Source of the DNA: Streptomyces sp. NBRC 110028
GTDB lineage: Bacteria > Actinomycetota > Actinomycetes > Streptomycetales > Streptomycetaceae
DNA length: 64,000 bases
Direction of reading: 5' to 3'
Assembly: GCF_001417735.1 (NCBI RefSeq)
Contig: NZ_BBUZ01000025.1
Coordinates: 1 to 64,000 of the forward strand
How positions within the stretch are numbered: the stretch's first letter is position 1; each line of letters opens with the position of its first letter. Below are positions 35,601 to 45,097 of the stretch, piece after piece. The notes beneath the pieces were generated by a model, which searched no databases, had not been told where the DNA came from, and worked only from the letters and a program-made list of their open reading frames with translations. Made by a program: the position numbers and the translations under genes.

Positions 35601-36108
35601 GCGTCCGGCCGAGGCCGAGGCCGAGTTCCGCGTGACCATGGAGGCCGAGGCCAGGGTGCTCGGGCGGGACGATCCGCAGGCGCTGTCGACCATGGTGCAG
35701 CTGGCCACGGTGGTGCGTGACCAGGAGCGTTTCGAGGAGGCCGCGCCGCTGTTCCGCCGGGTGGTCGAGGGGCGTACGCGGGTGATGGGCGCGGAGGCCG
35801 TGACGACGCTGACGGCTCGGCACAGCCTCGGCTATGTGCTCCTCAGGCTGGACCGCTTCGCGGAGGCGGAGCGGGAGATCCGGGAGACCTGGCGGAGCCG
35901 GCAGCGCGTTCTGGGAGCGGAGGACGCCGACACCCTGTGGACCCGCTACAACCTCGCCACCGCGCTCAAGGGCCTCGGCCGCCTCGACGAGGCCGAGGCC
36001 GAGTGGCGGGCGGTGCTGGAGGTGAGCGAGCGGGTCCTGGGCGACGAGGACAGCTGCACGCGGAAGACCCGCGAGGCGCTGGCAGGGCTGGACAGGGGAG
36101 AGGGCTGA
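32626..36108 (+). CDS. SAV_2336-type protein: vWA-like domain fused to TPR array
   Basis: This 1160-residue protein begins with a short helical SAV_2336-type domain (MIERLCALLEDAGVELSEEE). A disordered Ala/Pro linker follows, then a vWA-like fold (about residues 160-300) with LIVDDGPSMVLW, where the usual MIDAS DxSxS reads D-D-G-P-S, so metal binding is uncertain. A second conserved helical region (about 380-520) follows. From about residue 580 to 1150 it is a TPR superhelix with repeated AEAEFRxxVE-type units of about 42 residues. The vWA part probably pairs with the MoxR ATPase and the TPRs act as sensor or scaffold. Its start overlaps the MoxR stop (TAATG). Confidence 0.85.
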   Translation: MIERLCALLEDAGVELSEEELRDVLWFAATTAPARGEGEGEERAPSPGTASAPASGAVGDDEGKAAQRHPAGAHAAEEPGSGPLAPAGFYAAGAARSTAARPARGVGVRGVRALPAARGLSRALRPLRRSVPSRTSFCVDETATAEWIAETGLPDVVLRPRPERWLSVALIVDDGPSMVLWQQLAAEVRGLLERQGAFRSVRTYGLDSAEDAQPVLTARPYAPGAPRRTARQLTDTSGRTVMLVLSDGVGPGWRGGAIPRLLRRWARHSPVAVLQPLPARMWPERGMPTQRLLVDAGGREGAPGRALSVRHPVLPRGLVSYDGKTPVPVLELAEGELGAWAALTGTGGGGAALPVMLLDGAEKPVAERATAHAPEPTAERRLRRFREAASPEAQRLAGALATVHPLTLPVMRLIHQAGAVRAERFHPAQLAEVFLGGLLRGREGGAESYEFHPGVADLLLDAVRTSDALETAAQVTEFLLHRQGSGPEFRARLSGDHGDSRVADEARPFAAASPELLRRLGLRDEDPPPEAEEPVRQPAEPAAPFPPRSLASTRVRSALMAVVRRIAADEGLPGSVRESVEKVLAEADEWREETGWVGVRTLPGLAKRLVDAGWRTYADELGVVVREQIAGLVSAEDLESRDLRGHMALTLNGLGQHDEAESQLRAVVGISGRVHGEEHPYTLYARGYLVDLLGDAERTAAAEEECRTLIEAWERRSEEDHRDTVLPLRRKRGTLLLSLHRGEEAEQEFRTVVSGWRELKGPRDYSTVNGRYWLAGALRYLGRFDEAEAEMRSAVEDCGPAESEVDSALLRALSGLGETLDARLRNEEAEALWSDLVDRTAARLGPRDWRARRARRGRFNRLRHLGRFAEAEVELDTLTEETISVFGERHSESLINLRLRAFLLEDQQRYEEAEATYRQLLEREAAVFDDAHPSTLSTRHCMAASMRMAGRYDEALAQFTRVLQDRIRVLGADASATLLTRHGRAKTLALLGRPAEAEAEFRVTMEAEARVLGRDDPQALSTMVQLATVVRDQERFEEAAPLFRRVVEGRTRVMGAEAVTTLTARHSLGYVLLRLDRFAEAEREIRETWRSRQRVLGAEDADTLWTRYNLATALKGLGRLDEAEAEWRAVLEVSERVLGDEDSCTRKTREALAGLDRGEG

Positions 36109-36114
36109 GCGGCC

Positions 36115-37434
36115 TTACCCGTCGGCCGCCACCGCCAGGTCCAGCGCCAGGGCCGCCGTCCAGCTGAAGTCCCGGGTACCGCGCGGCTCCTCGGTGTACG
36201 GGTCGACGTACTCGGCGAACCCGGAGGCGGCGGCCGCCTCCAGGGCGGCGGACCGGAGCGCGTCCGCCTCGGGGGTGGCGCCGTGCAGCCGCAGGCCGCG
36301 TTCCAGGAGCCAGTTGACGTTGAACCAGGCCGGGCCGCGCCAGTAGCGGGCGGGGTCGAAGGCGTGGCCCCGCAGGTCGTAGCTGGGCACCAGGCGCACC
36401 GAGGCGCCAAGTCCGAAGTGCTCGCCCGTGGCCGTACGCAGCAGCGTCCCGACCGTGGCCCGGGGCAGCTCGGGGACGAGCAGGGGCAGCAGGCCCGCCG
36501 CGCTCCGCTCGGGGATGAGGTCCCCGCCGCGCACATCGCGGCACAGGAACTGCCCGGTGGCCGGGTCCCAGAGGCGGTCCAGCAGGGCGGCCGTCAGACG
36601 GGCGGCCCGGGCGCGGTGTGGGCGGGGGTCCGCGCCGACGGTCCGGGCGATCTCGGCCAGGGCGTGTTCGGAGGCGATGAGCAGGGCGTTGACGCCCGGG
36701 TCCTCGACCACGAAGCCGAGCGTGTCGGCACGGTCCTGGTAGCCGCCGTCCCGGTAGTCCGCCGCGAGCCGTACGTAGCGCCCGTAGTCCAGATCCGTGG
36801 GCCGGTCGGCGGCCGCGCCGTGGTCGAGGTCGGCGCGGCGGAACGCCTCGGGCGGGGCGGGTTCGACGCGGGCCAGCGGGGCATCCCAGCAGGGGCTGTT
36901 GTCCATGCCCGGCTCCCAGGGGTGGACCACGGACACCAGCCCGCCGCCGCCCAGGTCGCGCCGGTCGGCCAGATAGCGGTGCCAGGCGGCGAGCCGGGGG
37001 TACGTACGGGCCAGGAAGCCGGACCGCTGCGAGGCGTGCGGGTCGGCGCGGTGCACCAGCAGGCAGGCGAGCGCGTGCACCGGCGGCTGGATGATCCCGG
37101 ATGTGGCGACGCCGGGCGGGGCGACGCCGGCGCCCGGGGGCGGCCGCCAGAAGTCCGGGCCCGGGAAGTAGGCGCCCGGCGGCACCGCGGGGTTGTAGAC
37201 GATGTGGGGGATGCGTCCGTCGTTCCACTGGGCCGTGAGCAGCGTTTCCAGTTCCCGCTGGGCGCGGCGTACCGAAAGATGACGCGATCCGATCGCGATG
37301 AACGCCGAATCCCAGCTCCACTGGTGGGGATAGAGGCCGCGCGAGGGGACCGTGGAGGAGCCGGTCCAGTTCTCGTCGAGGACGCGCCGCGCGCCGGGCA
37401 CCACCTGCGCGAGCGCGCGTCGGGCGCTGGTCAC
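36115..37434 (-). CDS. GH63-like glycoside hydrolase (glucosyl-/mannosylglycerate hydrolase type)
   Basis: This 439-residue protein has an (alpha/alpha)6-barrel pattern. Motifs include YPHQWSWDSAFIAIGSRHL near the N-terminus, GRIPHIVYNP, VHPWEPGMDNSPCWD, and YWRGPAWFNVNWLLERGL near the C-terminus. These are shared by GH63-type bacterial enzymes acting on glucosylglycerate, mannosylglycerate or short alpha-glucosides. The acidic residues in WDSAF and WEPGMDN are catalytic candidates. No signal peptide is seen, so it should be cytoplasmic. The GTG at 37432-37434 follows GAGGAGGG. It is convergent with the vWA/TPR gene and divergent from ppdK. Confidence 0.75.
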   Translation of the reverse strand: MTSARRALAQVVPGARRVLDENWTGSSTVPSRGLYPHQWSWDSAFIAIGSRHLSVRRAQRELETLLTAQWNDGRIPHIVYNPAVPPGAYFPGPDFWRPPPGAGVAPPGVATSGIIQPPVHALACLLVHRADPHASQRSGFLARTYPRLAAWHRYLADRRDLGGGGLVSVVHPWEPGMDNSPCWDAPLARVEPAPPEAFRRADLDHGAAADRPTDLDYGRYVRLAADYRDGGYQDRADTLGFVVEDPGVNALLIASEHALAEIARTVGADPRPHRARAARLTAALLDRLWDPATGQFLCRDVRGGDLIPERSAAGLLPLLVPELPRATVGTLLRTATGEHFGLGASVRLVPSYDLRGHAFDPARYWRGPAWFNVNWLLERGLRLHGATPEADALRSAALEAAAASGFAEYVDPYTEEPRGTRDFSWTAALALDLAVAADG

Positions 37435-37500
37435 GGGGCCCTCCTCAGCTGGCGTGTAGGGGCACCCTACCGGCCCTGCCACTGTCGCTCACCTGCACAT

Positions 37501-37514
37501 CGCTCATTTGAGCG
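37501..37514. promoter_or_regulatory. Palindrome CGCTCA-N2-TGAGCG, copy 1
   Basis: This is a perfect 6-bp-arm palindrome about 65 bp upstream of the glycosidase start. It shares the half-site with the palindrome at 37591-37606. It is a possible operator for a regulator not encoded nearby. Confidence 0.45.
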
Positions 37515-37590
37515 AGTACTCCCTCGTCATGTCCAAATAGTGAGATGAGCCATGCTGGAGGAGGTGATTCTCGCCACTATGATCAAGGAG

Positions 37591-37606
37591 CCGCTCAGAT
37601 GAGCGG
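37591..37606. promoter_or_regulatory. Palindrome CCGCTCA-N2-TGAGCGG, copy 2
   Basis: This is a perfect 7-bp-arm palindrome containing the same CGCTCA/TGAGCG half-sites as copy 1, with starts 91 bp apart (37501 and 37592 for the shared core). Two sites between divergent metabolic genes suggest cooperative binding. Confidence 0.45.
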
Positions 37607-37925
37607 AAGCAAAGGGGTGGTGCGGCGGTCGCCCGCTGCGCTCACCTCCTCAATGCGTGGCACTCAGTGTCACCCTAACGATGTTCGAGACCTCGAACCA
37701 GCCGTAACGCACCGTAGTGACCGCCTCCCCAGTTCTGTGCGTGGCGTGTGCATGTGTTCGACTCTTGAAGGAGCGGCGCGCGCCACTTCTCCCGGCGGCG
37801 CACTTTCGAACACGTGGCAGGCGGGTGGTTACGGCCGAATGACGGTGGAGTGGACATACTCAGGAGCCTTCGATCTGGGTACGCTCCCCGCCGTCAGGGC
37901 AGCCGAGCCGAGGAGATCGAGTCCC

Positions 37926-40652
<2,727 letters not shown>

Positions 40653-40713
40653 AGCCACCGGGGTCGGCGCCGGGGAACACCCACCCTCACCCGGCGGCGA
40701 CCCCGGCTCTCAA

Positions 40714-40750
40714 AGGGGGCGGCACCTTGTGCGGAGGTGCCGCCCCCTCT
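40714..40750 (+). terminator. ppdK terminator hairpin, copy 1 of a duplicated hairpin
   Basis: Arms AGGGGGCGGCACCT (40714-40727) and AGGTGCCGCCCCCT (40735-40748) surround a 7-base loop. A 35-bp stretch including the hairpin (40716-40750) is identical to 44750-44784. Lying between convergent genes, it can act in both directions. Confidence 0.85.
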
Positions 40751-40754
40751 TTCG

Positions 40755-41555
40755 CTACCTGTTCACACGCGACAGGAGGTGCCGGAATCGCGCGTTGCTC
40801 GGCTCCGCGCCCGCTGCGCCGACTGTCGCTGTCCAGTGTCGGCACGTGGCGTTCACGAACGCCCCTACGGCTGGCGCGCTCGCCCGCCGCCAGCTTGGGA
40901 AGCGCCCCAGCCACGCGAGGGCCTCGTCGGGGGACTGCCCGCATTCCATGAGACGCACCGCCGTGTACGCCGGATCCACCCAGGCCGGGCCGATGGCGGG
41001 CATGGCCCAGTCCACGACATAAGCATCGCCGCCGTTGTCGTCGATCATGATGTTGTGCGGATTGGTGTCCGTGTGCAGCAGATGGCCCCCTCCGAGGACT
41101 TCTGCCTCGCCGGGCTCGCAGAACTCGCGAAGCCTGTCAGCGAAGTGCGGAATGCGGAAGCTCGGGATCCTCAGGTCGTGCATGCGCTTCAGCGCGAACG
41201 CTACGGCGTCCAGGTCTTTCGAGCCGGGTCCCAGGTCCGCGTGCCGACCGTTGACGTAGACGAATGCCAGAGCCGACCAGCCGCCTGCGTCGAACCTGTA
41301 GCGGGTGGTGGGGCTGATGCCGCCCACCGTCGGGTTGATGCGTTCCTCGCACCGTAGGGCCGCCATTCCCGGCTCGTCCGCTTGGCGCACCCCTTTGAAG
41401 AACAGGCGCCCGTTGTGCGCCGTGTTCAAGATCAGTGCTACGGAGCAGTTGAGTCCTTCCTCCACCCGCTCCGCTGTGAGCACCTTCCCGGTGCGGGCCT
41501 CCGCGGCGGTGCGCAGCTCGACCGGAAGGTCGTCCCATTCGACGCGCTCGATCAC
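40755..41555 (-). CDS. Aminoglycoside phosphotransferase-family kinase
   Basis: This 266-residue protein has the APH/choline-kinase fold. The catalytic loop HTDTNPHNIMID (about residues 160-171) has the H-x-D-x4-N pattern, and the metal-binding DFG-equivalent is VVDWAMP. Relatives phosphorylate aminoglycosides, homoserine, fructosamine or other small molecules. Nothing here proves antibiotic resistance, and actinobacteria carry many such genes. The GTG at 41553-41555 follows GGGAGAGG. It lies inside the segment flanked by duplicate hairpins. Confidence 0.75.
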   Translation of the reverse strand: MIERVEWDDLPVELRTAAEARTGKVLTAERVEEGLNCSVALILNTAHNGRLFFKGVRQADEPGMAALRCEERINPTVGGISPTTRYRFDAGGWSALAFVYVNGRHADLGPGSKDLDAVAFALKRMHDLRIPSFRIPHFADRLREFCEPGEAEVLGGGHLLHTDTNPHNIMIDDNGGDAYVVDWAMPAIGPAWVDPAYTAVRLMECGQSPDEALAWLGRFPSWRRASAPAVGAFVNATCRHWTATVGAAGAEPSNARFRHLLSRVNR

Positions 41556-41619
41556 GTCACCTCTCCCTCGGGTGCGCGGTCGGGGTACCGGGTCGGCACC
41601 CCGACCGCCTTGAGCCGTC

Positions 41620-41706
41620 CTACTGAGTGGCGCCGCACTTGCGACAGCGCTGCTTTCCGCTCCACTGCGTCCACTCGTGATCGCACTCGCTCAAGGTATG
41701 CCGCAT
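41620..41706 (-). CDS. 28-residue zinc-ribbon microprotein
   Basis: A complete 28-codon frame encodes a peptide with Cys and His spaced as CDHEW at residues 8-12 and CRKCGATQ at the end, a compact zinc-ribbon half. GAGAGGA lies about 8 bp before the ATG. It sits between the kinase gene and the cysteine-rich small genes, all on the minus strand. The single-gene evidence is the ribosome site and the ordered Cys pattern. It could be missed as too short. Function is unknown. Confidence 0.5.
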   Translation of the reverse strand: MRHTLSECDHEWTQWSGKQRCRKCGATQ

Positions 41707-41850
41707 GGCGGAATCCTCTCTGTCGGTATTCCTGTATTCACCAACCCGTCCGACCGTCGACCGTCACGCAAACAGCCGGACGGGAGTCTGACGGCGGGCC
41801 GCGGCGGTGCGTCCGGTACGGGGGAACCGGATCAGCAGCGGCCCGCCCGG

Positions 41851-42033
41851 TCATGGGGCCGCGGCGGCGAGGGCCGCTCGCACCGCGTTGTGCAGCTCGC
41901 CCCCGTAGAGGCACCGTTCGCCGGACCGGCAGGCCCCGCAGCACATGGCGTGGTCGAGGAACCGGCTCCAAGGCGTCCGGACGACGGGACGTATGACGGG
42001 CTCCCGGGTGGGCTTCTTCCGACAAGCCTTCAT
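41851..42033 (-). CDS. Small cysteine-containing protein (60 aa), third gene of coupled operon
   Basis: This 60-residue protein has a basic N-terminus and a cysteine cluster (AMCCGACRSGERCLYGGELH) that could bind metal. Its ATG overlaps the stop of the previous gene (ATGA). No function is known. It is the last gene of a three-gene translationally coupled set divergent from an XRE regulator. Confidence 0.55.
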   Translation of the reverse strand: MKACRKKPTREPVIRPVVRTPWSRFLDHAMCCGACRSGERCLYGGELHNAVRAALAAAAP

Positions 42034-42221
42034 CGCTGCCACCCGACGGGCTCGTCGCGGGCGAGGAGGCTGCTGAACGGGTCGCGCTGCTGTGGGAAGG
42101 TGGGCGCGCAGCCCGGGCAGGCGTAGACGGTTCCCCCGCCGCCGCTCGCGCTGTGCCCGATCGCGACGACGACCGGCTCCCGGGTGGTCTTCTGGCAGCG
42201 GGCGCAGATTTGGGGCGTCAT
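42030..42221 (-). CDS. Small zinc-ribbon-like protein (63 aa), second gene of coupled operon
   Basis: This 63-residue protein has two CxxC pairs, CARC near residue 6 and CPGC near residue 35, forming a likely zinc ribbon. Both its ends overlap neighbours by ATGA, so the three small genes should be made in fixed ratio. No function is known. Confidence 0.6.
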   Translation of the reverse strand: MTPQICARCQKTTREPVVVAIGHSASGGGGTVYACPGCAPTFPQQRDPFSSLLARDEPVGWQR

Positions 42222-42643
42222 CGGGCTGCTGCCTCCTCGGCGGGCTCGGTGGCGATCGCCCGCGCCAGCGCCTCGCGGAGCCGGCCCGCGTCCGTGAGAT
42301 ACCGGTCGGGGCCGACCGGGATGCGCCAGTGCAGGCGGGGGCCGGTGGTGTGAGCGGCCGGTGGTACGCCGACGTAGGTGATCTCGGCTCCGTGTGCGCC
42401 GAGGGCACGGATCTCGCTCCGTAGCCGTCGCCAGTGCTGGGCGTGGCCGGTGGGGATGAGCCAGTACATGAGGCTGTAGTCGGCGATGACGGCGCCGGTC
42501 GCGTCGCCGAGTAACTTCAAGGCACGTTCGCCGATGTCGATGGGGGCGCGCAGGACGTCCCAGTACGGGCCGACTCTCACCACCTCGACGTCGTCGCCGC
42601 GCGGCGGTGTCCACGGCGGGGCCGCGGGTTGAGAACTCGTCAT
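42218..42643 (-). CDS. Conserved Streptomyces hypothetical protein (141 aa), bldA-dependent
   Basis: This 141-residue soluble protein has the recurrent pattern GDATGAVIADYSLMYWLIPTG and PRLHWRIPVGPDRYLTDAGRLREAL. The pattern is common in Streptomyces next to XRE regulators but functionally undefined. Codon 44 (42512-42514) is TTA, so expression should depend on the bldA tRNA. It heads the coupled operon and is divergent from the XRE/TPR regulator at 42781. Confidence 0.65.
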   Translation of the reverse strand: MTSSQPAAPPWTPPRGDDVEVVRVGPYWDVLRAPIDIGERALKLLGDATGAVIADYSLMYWLIPTGHAQHWRRLRSEIRALGAHGAEITYVGVPPAAHTTGPRLHWRIPVGPDRYLTDAGRLREALARAIATEPAEEAAAR

Positions 42644-42711
42644 GATGCCTCCGGCGGTGCGTCTGGTCTTGCGTGTAGAGGCAAACGCGGTCGCCCTGCC
42701 GCCGTTCCGGG

Positions 42712-42754
42712 CGCATGCGTCACGCGCTGCGCATATGCGGAACCTGCATACGCG
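42712..42754. promoter_or_regulatory. Cluster of CGCAT-type palindromic motifs in a divergent promoter
   Basis: CGCATGCG (42712-42719), CGCATATGCG (42730-42739) and TGCATACGCG (42745-42754) share a core and lie 30-70 bp before the XRE regulator start, between it and the divergent small-gene operon. They are a plausible autoregulatory site. Confidence 0.4.
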
Positions 42755-42780
42755 TGTGAGGGTGTCGCTACGCTGGGTGC

Positions 42781-43983
42781 ATGGCGCAGTCAGAACACCG
42801 CCGTAGTGCGGGTGAGGCCATCGCGGCCGCCCGTCGTGAACGTGGGTGGACCCAACAGCGGCTGGCCGATCTGTGTGGGTACAGCCAGAGCACCATCAGC
42901 CGGTTGGAGCGTGGTCGCCAATCCGCGCGGGACGTCGATGTGCTCGCGCTCGTCGCCGACCGGCTCGGTATGGCGCCTTGTGATGTCGGGTTGGCCGGAG
43001 ATGCCCCGCACCATGCCGACGTGAACCGTCGCGGCTTCCTGGGAGCGGCTGCCGGGCTCGGCATACTGCCCGCCCCGGCCAAAGCCCCAGTCCGCCGACC
43101 GGTCAATCCCGCTGTCATCGGCCAGCTCCGCCAACTCCGCACCAGCCTCGTCCAGTCGGACAGTCTGTACGGACCGCACTACGCCATCAGTGCCGTCCGC
43201 GACCATCTCGCCGTCATCGAGGAGCAGCTGCTTCCCGCGGCCGACGGCAGCCTGCGCCGCCAGGTGCTCGAAACGGCTTCAGAGTGGGCTGAGTTCGCGG
43301 GCTGGCTGTATGAGGACCTGGGCCGTCCCGAACAGGGCCTCTGGTGGTCCGACCGGGCCATGGAGTGGGCGCAGGAAGCCGGGGACAGCGTGCGCCAGGC
43401 GTTCATCCTCATGCGCAAGGCACAGCAGTCCGTCGGCATGATGCAGCAGCAGCGGGCCTTGGGTCTGGCGGGCGCCGCTCTGCGCGTCCGCGGCGATGTG
43501 CCCGCGCGCATCCGCGCCTCCGCCCACCTTCAGGAGGCTCACGGCCACGCACTCGCGGGCCACGAAACCGCCGCGGTAGGGGCGCTGGACACCGCTCGCG
43601 AACTCATCGAGGGGCACGAGGCGGTGAGCGATGACCTGGGAGGCTACTGCGTTCCCTCCTACGTGGAGGCGCAGCGAGCGACCTGCTGCCTCCGCCTGGG
43701 GAAGCCCGCCGAGGCCGTGACCATCTATCAGCGGGCCCTCGATCAGTGGCCCGCCCTGTACCAACGGGAGCGCGGGCTCCATCTGGCGCGGCTCGCCACC
43801 GCCCATGCCGCGGACCGGTCCCCGGACGCGGCCTGCGCCACGGCCATGAAGGCGCTGGAGATCAGTGGTGAGACGGAGTCGCGCCGCATCACGGCAGAAC
43901 TGCGCCGGGCCGTCACCGGACTGGCGCCGTGGCGACGCACGCCAATGGTGCGAGAGCTGGCCGAGGCGGTCGCCGCGGTGTGA
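42781..43983 (+). CDS. XRE-family regulator with TPR domain
   Basis: This 400-residue protein has an N-terminal Cro/C1-type helix-turn-helix (WTQQRLADLCGYSQSTISRLERG, about residues 23-45) and, after a linker, a TPR-like helical region (about 150-390). This architecture is abundant in Streptomyces, usually next to small regulatory genes. The ATG lies about 6 bp after TACGCT, so the transcript is probably leaderless. It is divergent from the coupled small-gene operon. Confidence 0.85.
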   Translation: MAQSEHRRSAGEAIAAARRERGWTQQRLADLCGYSQSTISRLERGRQSARDVDVLALVADRLGMAPCDVGLAGDAPHHADVNRRGFLGAAAGLGILPAPAKAPVRRPVNPAVIGQLRQLRTSLVQSDSLYGPHYAISAVRDHLAVIEEQLLPAADGSLRRQVLETASEWAEFAGWLYEDLGRPEQGLWWSDRAMEWAQEAGDSVRQAFILMRKAQQSVGMMQQQRALGLAGAALRVRGDVPARIRASAHLQEAHGHALAGHETAAVGALDTARELIEGHEAVSDDLGGYCVPSYVEAQRATCCLRLGKPAEAVTIYQRALDQWPALYQRERGLHLARLATAHAADRSPDAACATAMKALEISGETESRRITAELRRAVTGLAPWRRTPMVRELAEAVAAV

Positions 43984-44023
43984 AGACTAGGCTTCCCGGT
44001 ACCAAGATCTGCCAGGAGGACCC

Positions 44024-44740
44024 ATGCGCATCAGCGAGCTGGTCGGCACGGACGAGTGGCATACCGCCGAGGGGCGGCCGTACGTCGTTTACAAGTACGC
44101 GGCCACCCTGGACGGCCGGATCGCCGCGGCGGACAGCACCAGCCAGTGGATCACGAGTGCGGAGTCCCGGGCAGAGGTTCATGCCCTGCGCGCGGCCTGT
44201 CAGGCAACCGTTGTCGGCTCCGGCACCCAGCAGGCCGACAATCCGCACCTCGCCGTGCGCTCCGCGAAGGACGACCCCGAGCTGAAGGTGGCCGTCCCCG
44301 TCGATGAGCAGCCGTGGCGGGTGATCGTGGACAGCAACGCGCGGACGCCGGCCGATGCCCGGGTTCTCGATGACGCGGCGCCGACGATGATCGCTGTCGC
44401 CGACGACGCGGACGCCATCCACCTGGAGGGCATCGCGACCGTTGTCCGGCTGCCTCGGGCTAAGGAGGGGCTGGATCTCCACAGGCTGCTCGGTGAGCTG
44501 TGCGACCGTGGCGTGCGCGGAATGTTCCTCGAAGGGGGGCCCACCCTCGCCGCGTCGTTCGTGTCGGCCGGGCTGGTCGACCGGATCATCGCCTACGTCG
44601 CGCCCGCGTTCCTCGGCCGGGGCAAGGGCGCGCTCCAAGGCGGCACCATCGAGACGATGGACGACATCCTGCGGTGTGAGCTGGTGGACGTCTCGCGGTC
44701 CGGTCCGGACGTCCGGCTGATCGCGCGCCCACGGCGATGA
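44024..44740 (+). CDS. RibD C-terminal-type pyrimidine reductase
   Basis: This 238-residue protein is the reductase domain of the RibD/dihydrofolate-reductase-like family. It has an N-terminal YKYAATLDGRIAA, a conserved GSGTQQADNPHL and a C-terminal MFLEGGPTLAASF NADPH-site signature. It could reduce the ribosyl group of the riboflavin precursor or act in specialised metabolism. No deaminase domain or other rib gene is adjacent, so a stand-alone accessory role is likely. AGGAGGA precedes the ATG. A terminator follows directly. Confidence 0.85.
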   Translation: MRISELVGTDEWHTAEGRPYVVYKYAATLDGRIAAADSTSQWITSAESRAEVHALRAACQATVVGSGTQQADNPHLAVRSAKDDPELKVAVPVDEQPWRVIVDSNARTPADARVLDDAAPTMIAVADDADAIHLEGIATVVRLPRAKEGLDLHRLLGELCDRGVRGMFLEGGPTLAASFVSAGLVDRIIAYVAPAFLGRGKGALQGGTIETMDDILRCELVDVSRSGPDVRLIARPRR

Positions 44741-44749
44741 CCCTATGAA

Positions 44750-44784
44750 GGGGCGGCACCTTGTGCGGAGGTGCCGCCCCCTCT
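44750..44784 (+). terminator. Terminator hairpin, copy 2 of the duplicated hairpin
   Basis: The sequence is identical over 35 bp to the ppdK terminator (40716-40750). The two copies bracket a 4-kb accessory segment. This copy lies 9 bp after the reductase stop. Confidence 0.8.
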
Positions 44785-45097
44785 CACTCCCCCCACGGGA
44801 GCCGTTGCCGCCCGGCATCGGATCGGGCGGCAACAAGTGCCCTGTCGCCGTCGCACACTCGTCACCCCCCACGGGAACGAGCAATACGGCCCAGAGCACC
44901 GCCTGTTGAATTACGGACGGACGCCGGTGGTGTTTCCCGGCGCGCCCGGTTTTCCTTCCGGAGACCAGCTTTCCTCTTGGACGGGGCGTAGCGCTCCCCC
45001 TTTCACATCTGGCCAAAAGGGCGTGGTCACTGACCGTGCCAGCGTGCATACTCAACGGTGGTCGGGGGGCGGTCACCATGTCACTTGTGAGGGTCTG
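44785..45097. other. Intergenic region
   Basis: No gene is supported here. The frame of the next gene is open upstream but the sequence is unlike a protein family. GCCAAAAGG and other AT-richer patches near 45010-45060 may be promoter sequence. Confidence 0.3.

Larger units (their letters stand above)
37435..37925. other. Regulatory intergenic region upstream of ppdK
   Basis: About 490 bp separate the divergent glycosidase and ppdK genes. The ppdK frame is open across much of it, but the conserved protein starts at 37926 and the upstream part shows no homology-like sequence. It holds two related palindromes (annotated separately) and probably long untranslated leaders. Confidence 0.5.

Noticed and set aside
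32074..35823. A 1249-codon minus-strand frame opposite the vWA/TPR gene
   Set aside because: Same antisense effect; no domain or ribosome site supports it.
37545..37925. Upstream extension of the ppdK frame by 127 codons
   Set aside because: Conserved sequence begins at the GTG at 37926 with a ribosome site; the extension covers palindromes and leader DNA.
40755..41555. Antibiotic-resistance aminoglycoside kinase
   Set aside because: The fold is right but the family is broad and nothing nearby indicates resistance; called only as a family member.
44024..44740. Riboflavin operon
   Set aside because: Only the reductase domain is present; no other rib gene or FMN riboswitch pattern was seen.
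40716..44784. Integrative element with attachment sites
   Set aside because: There is no integrase, excisionase or tRNA target; the duplicated 35 bp is a terminator hairpin, so only a segment with duplicated ends is claimed.
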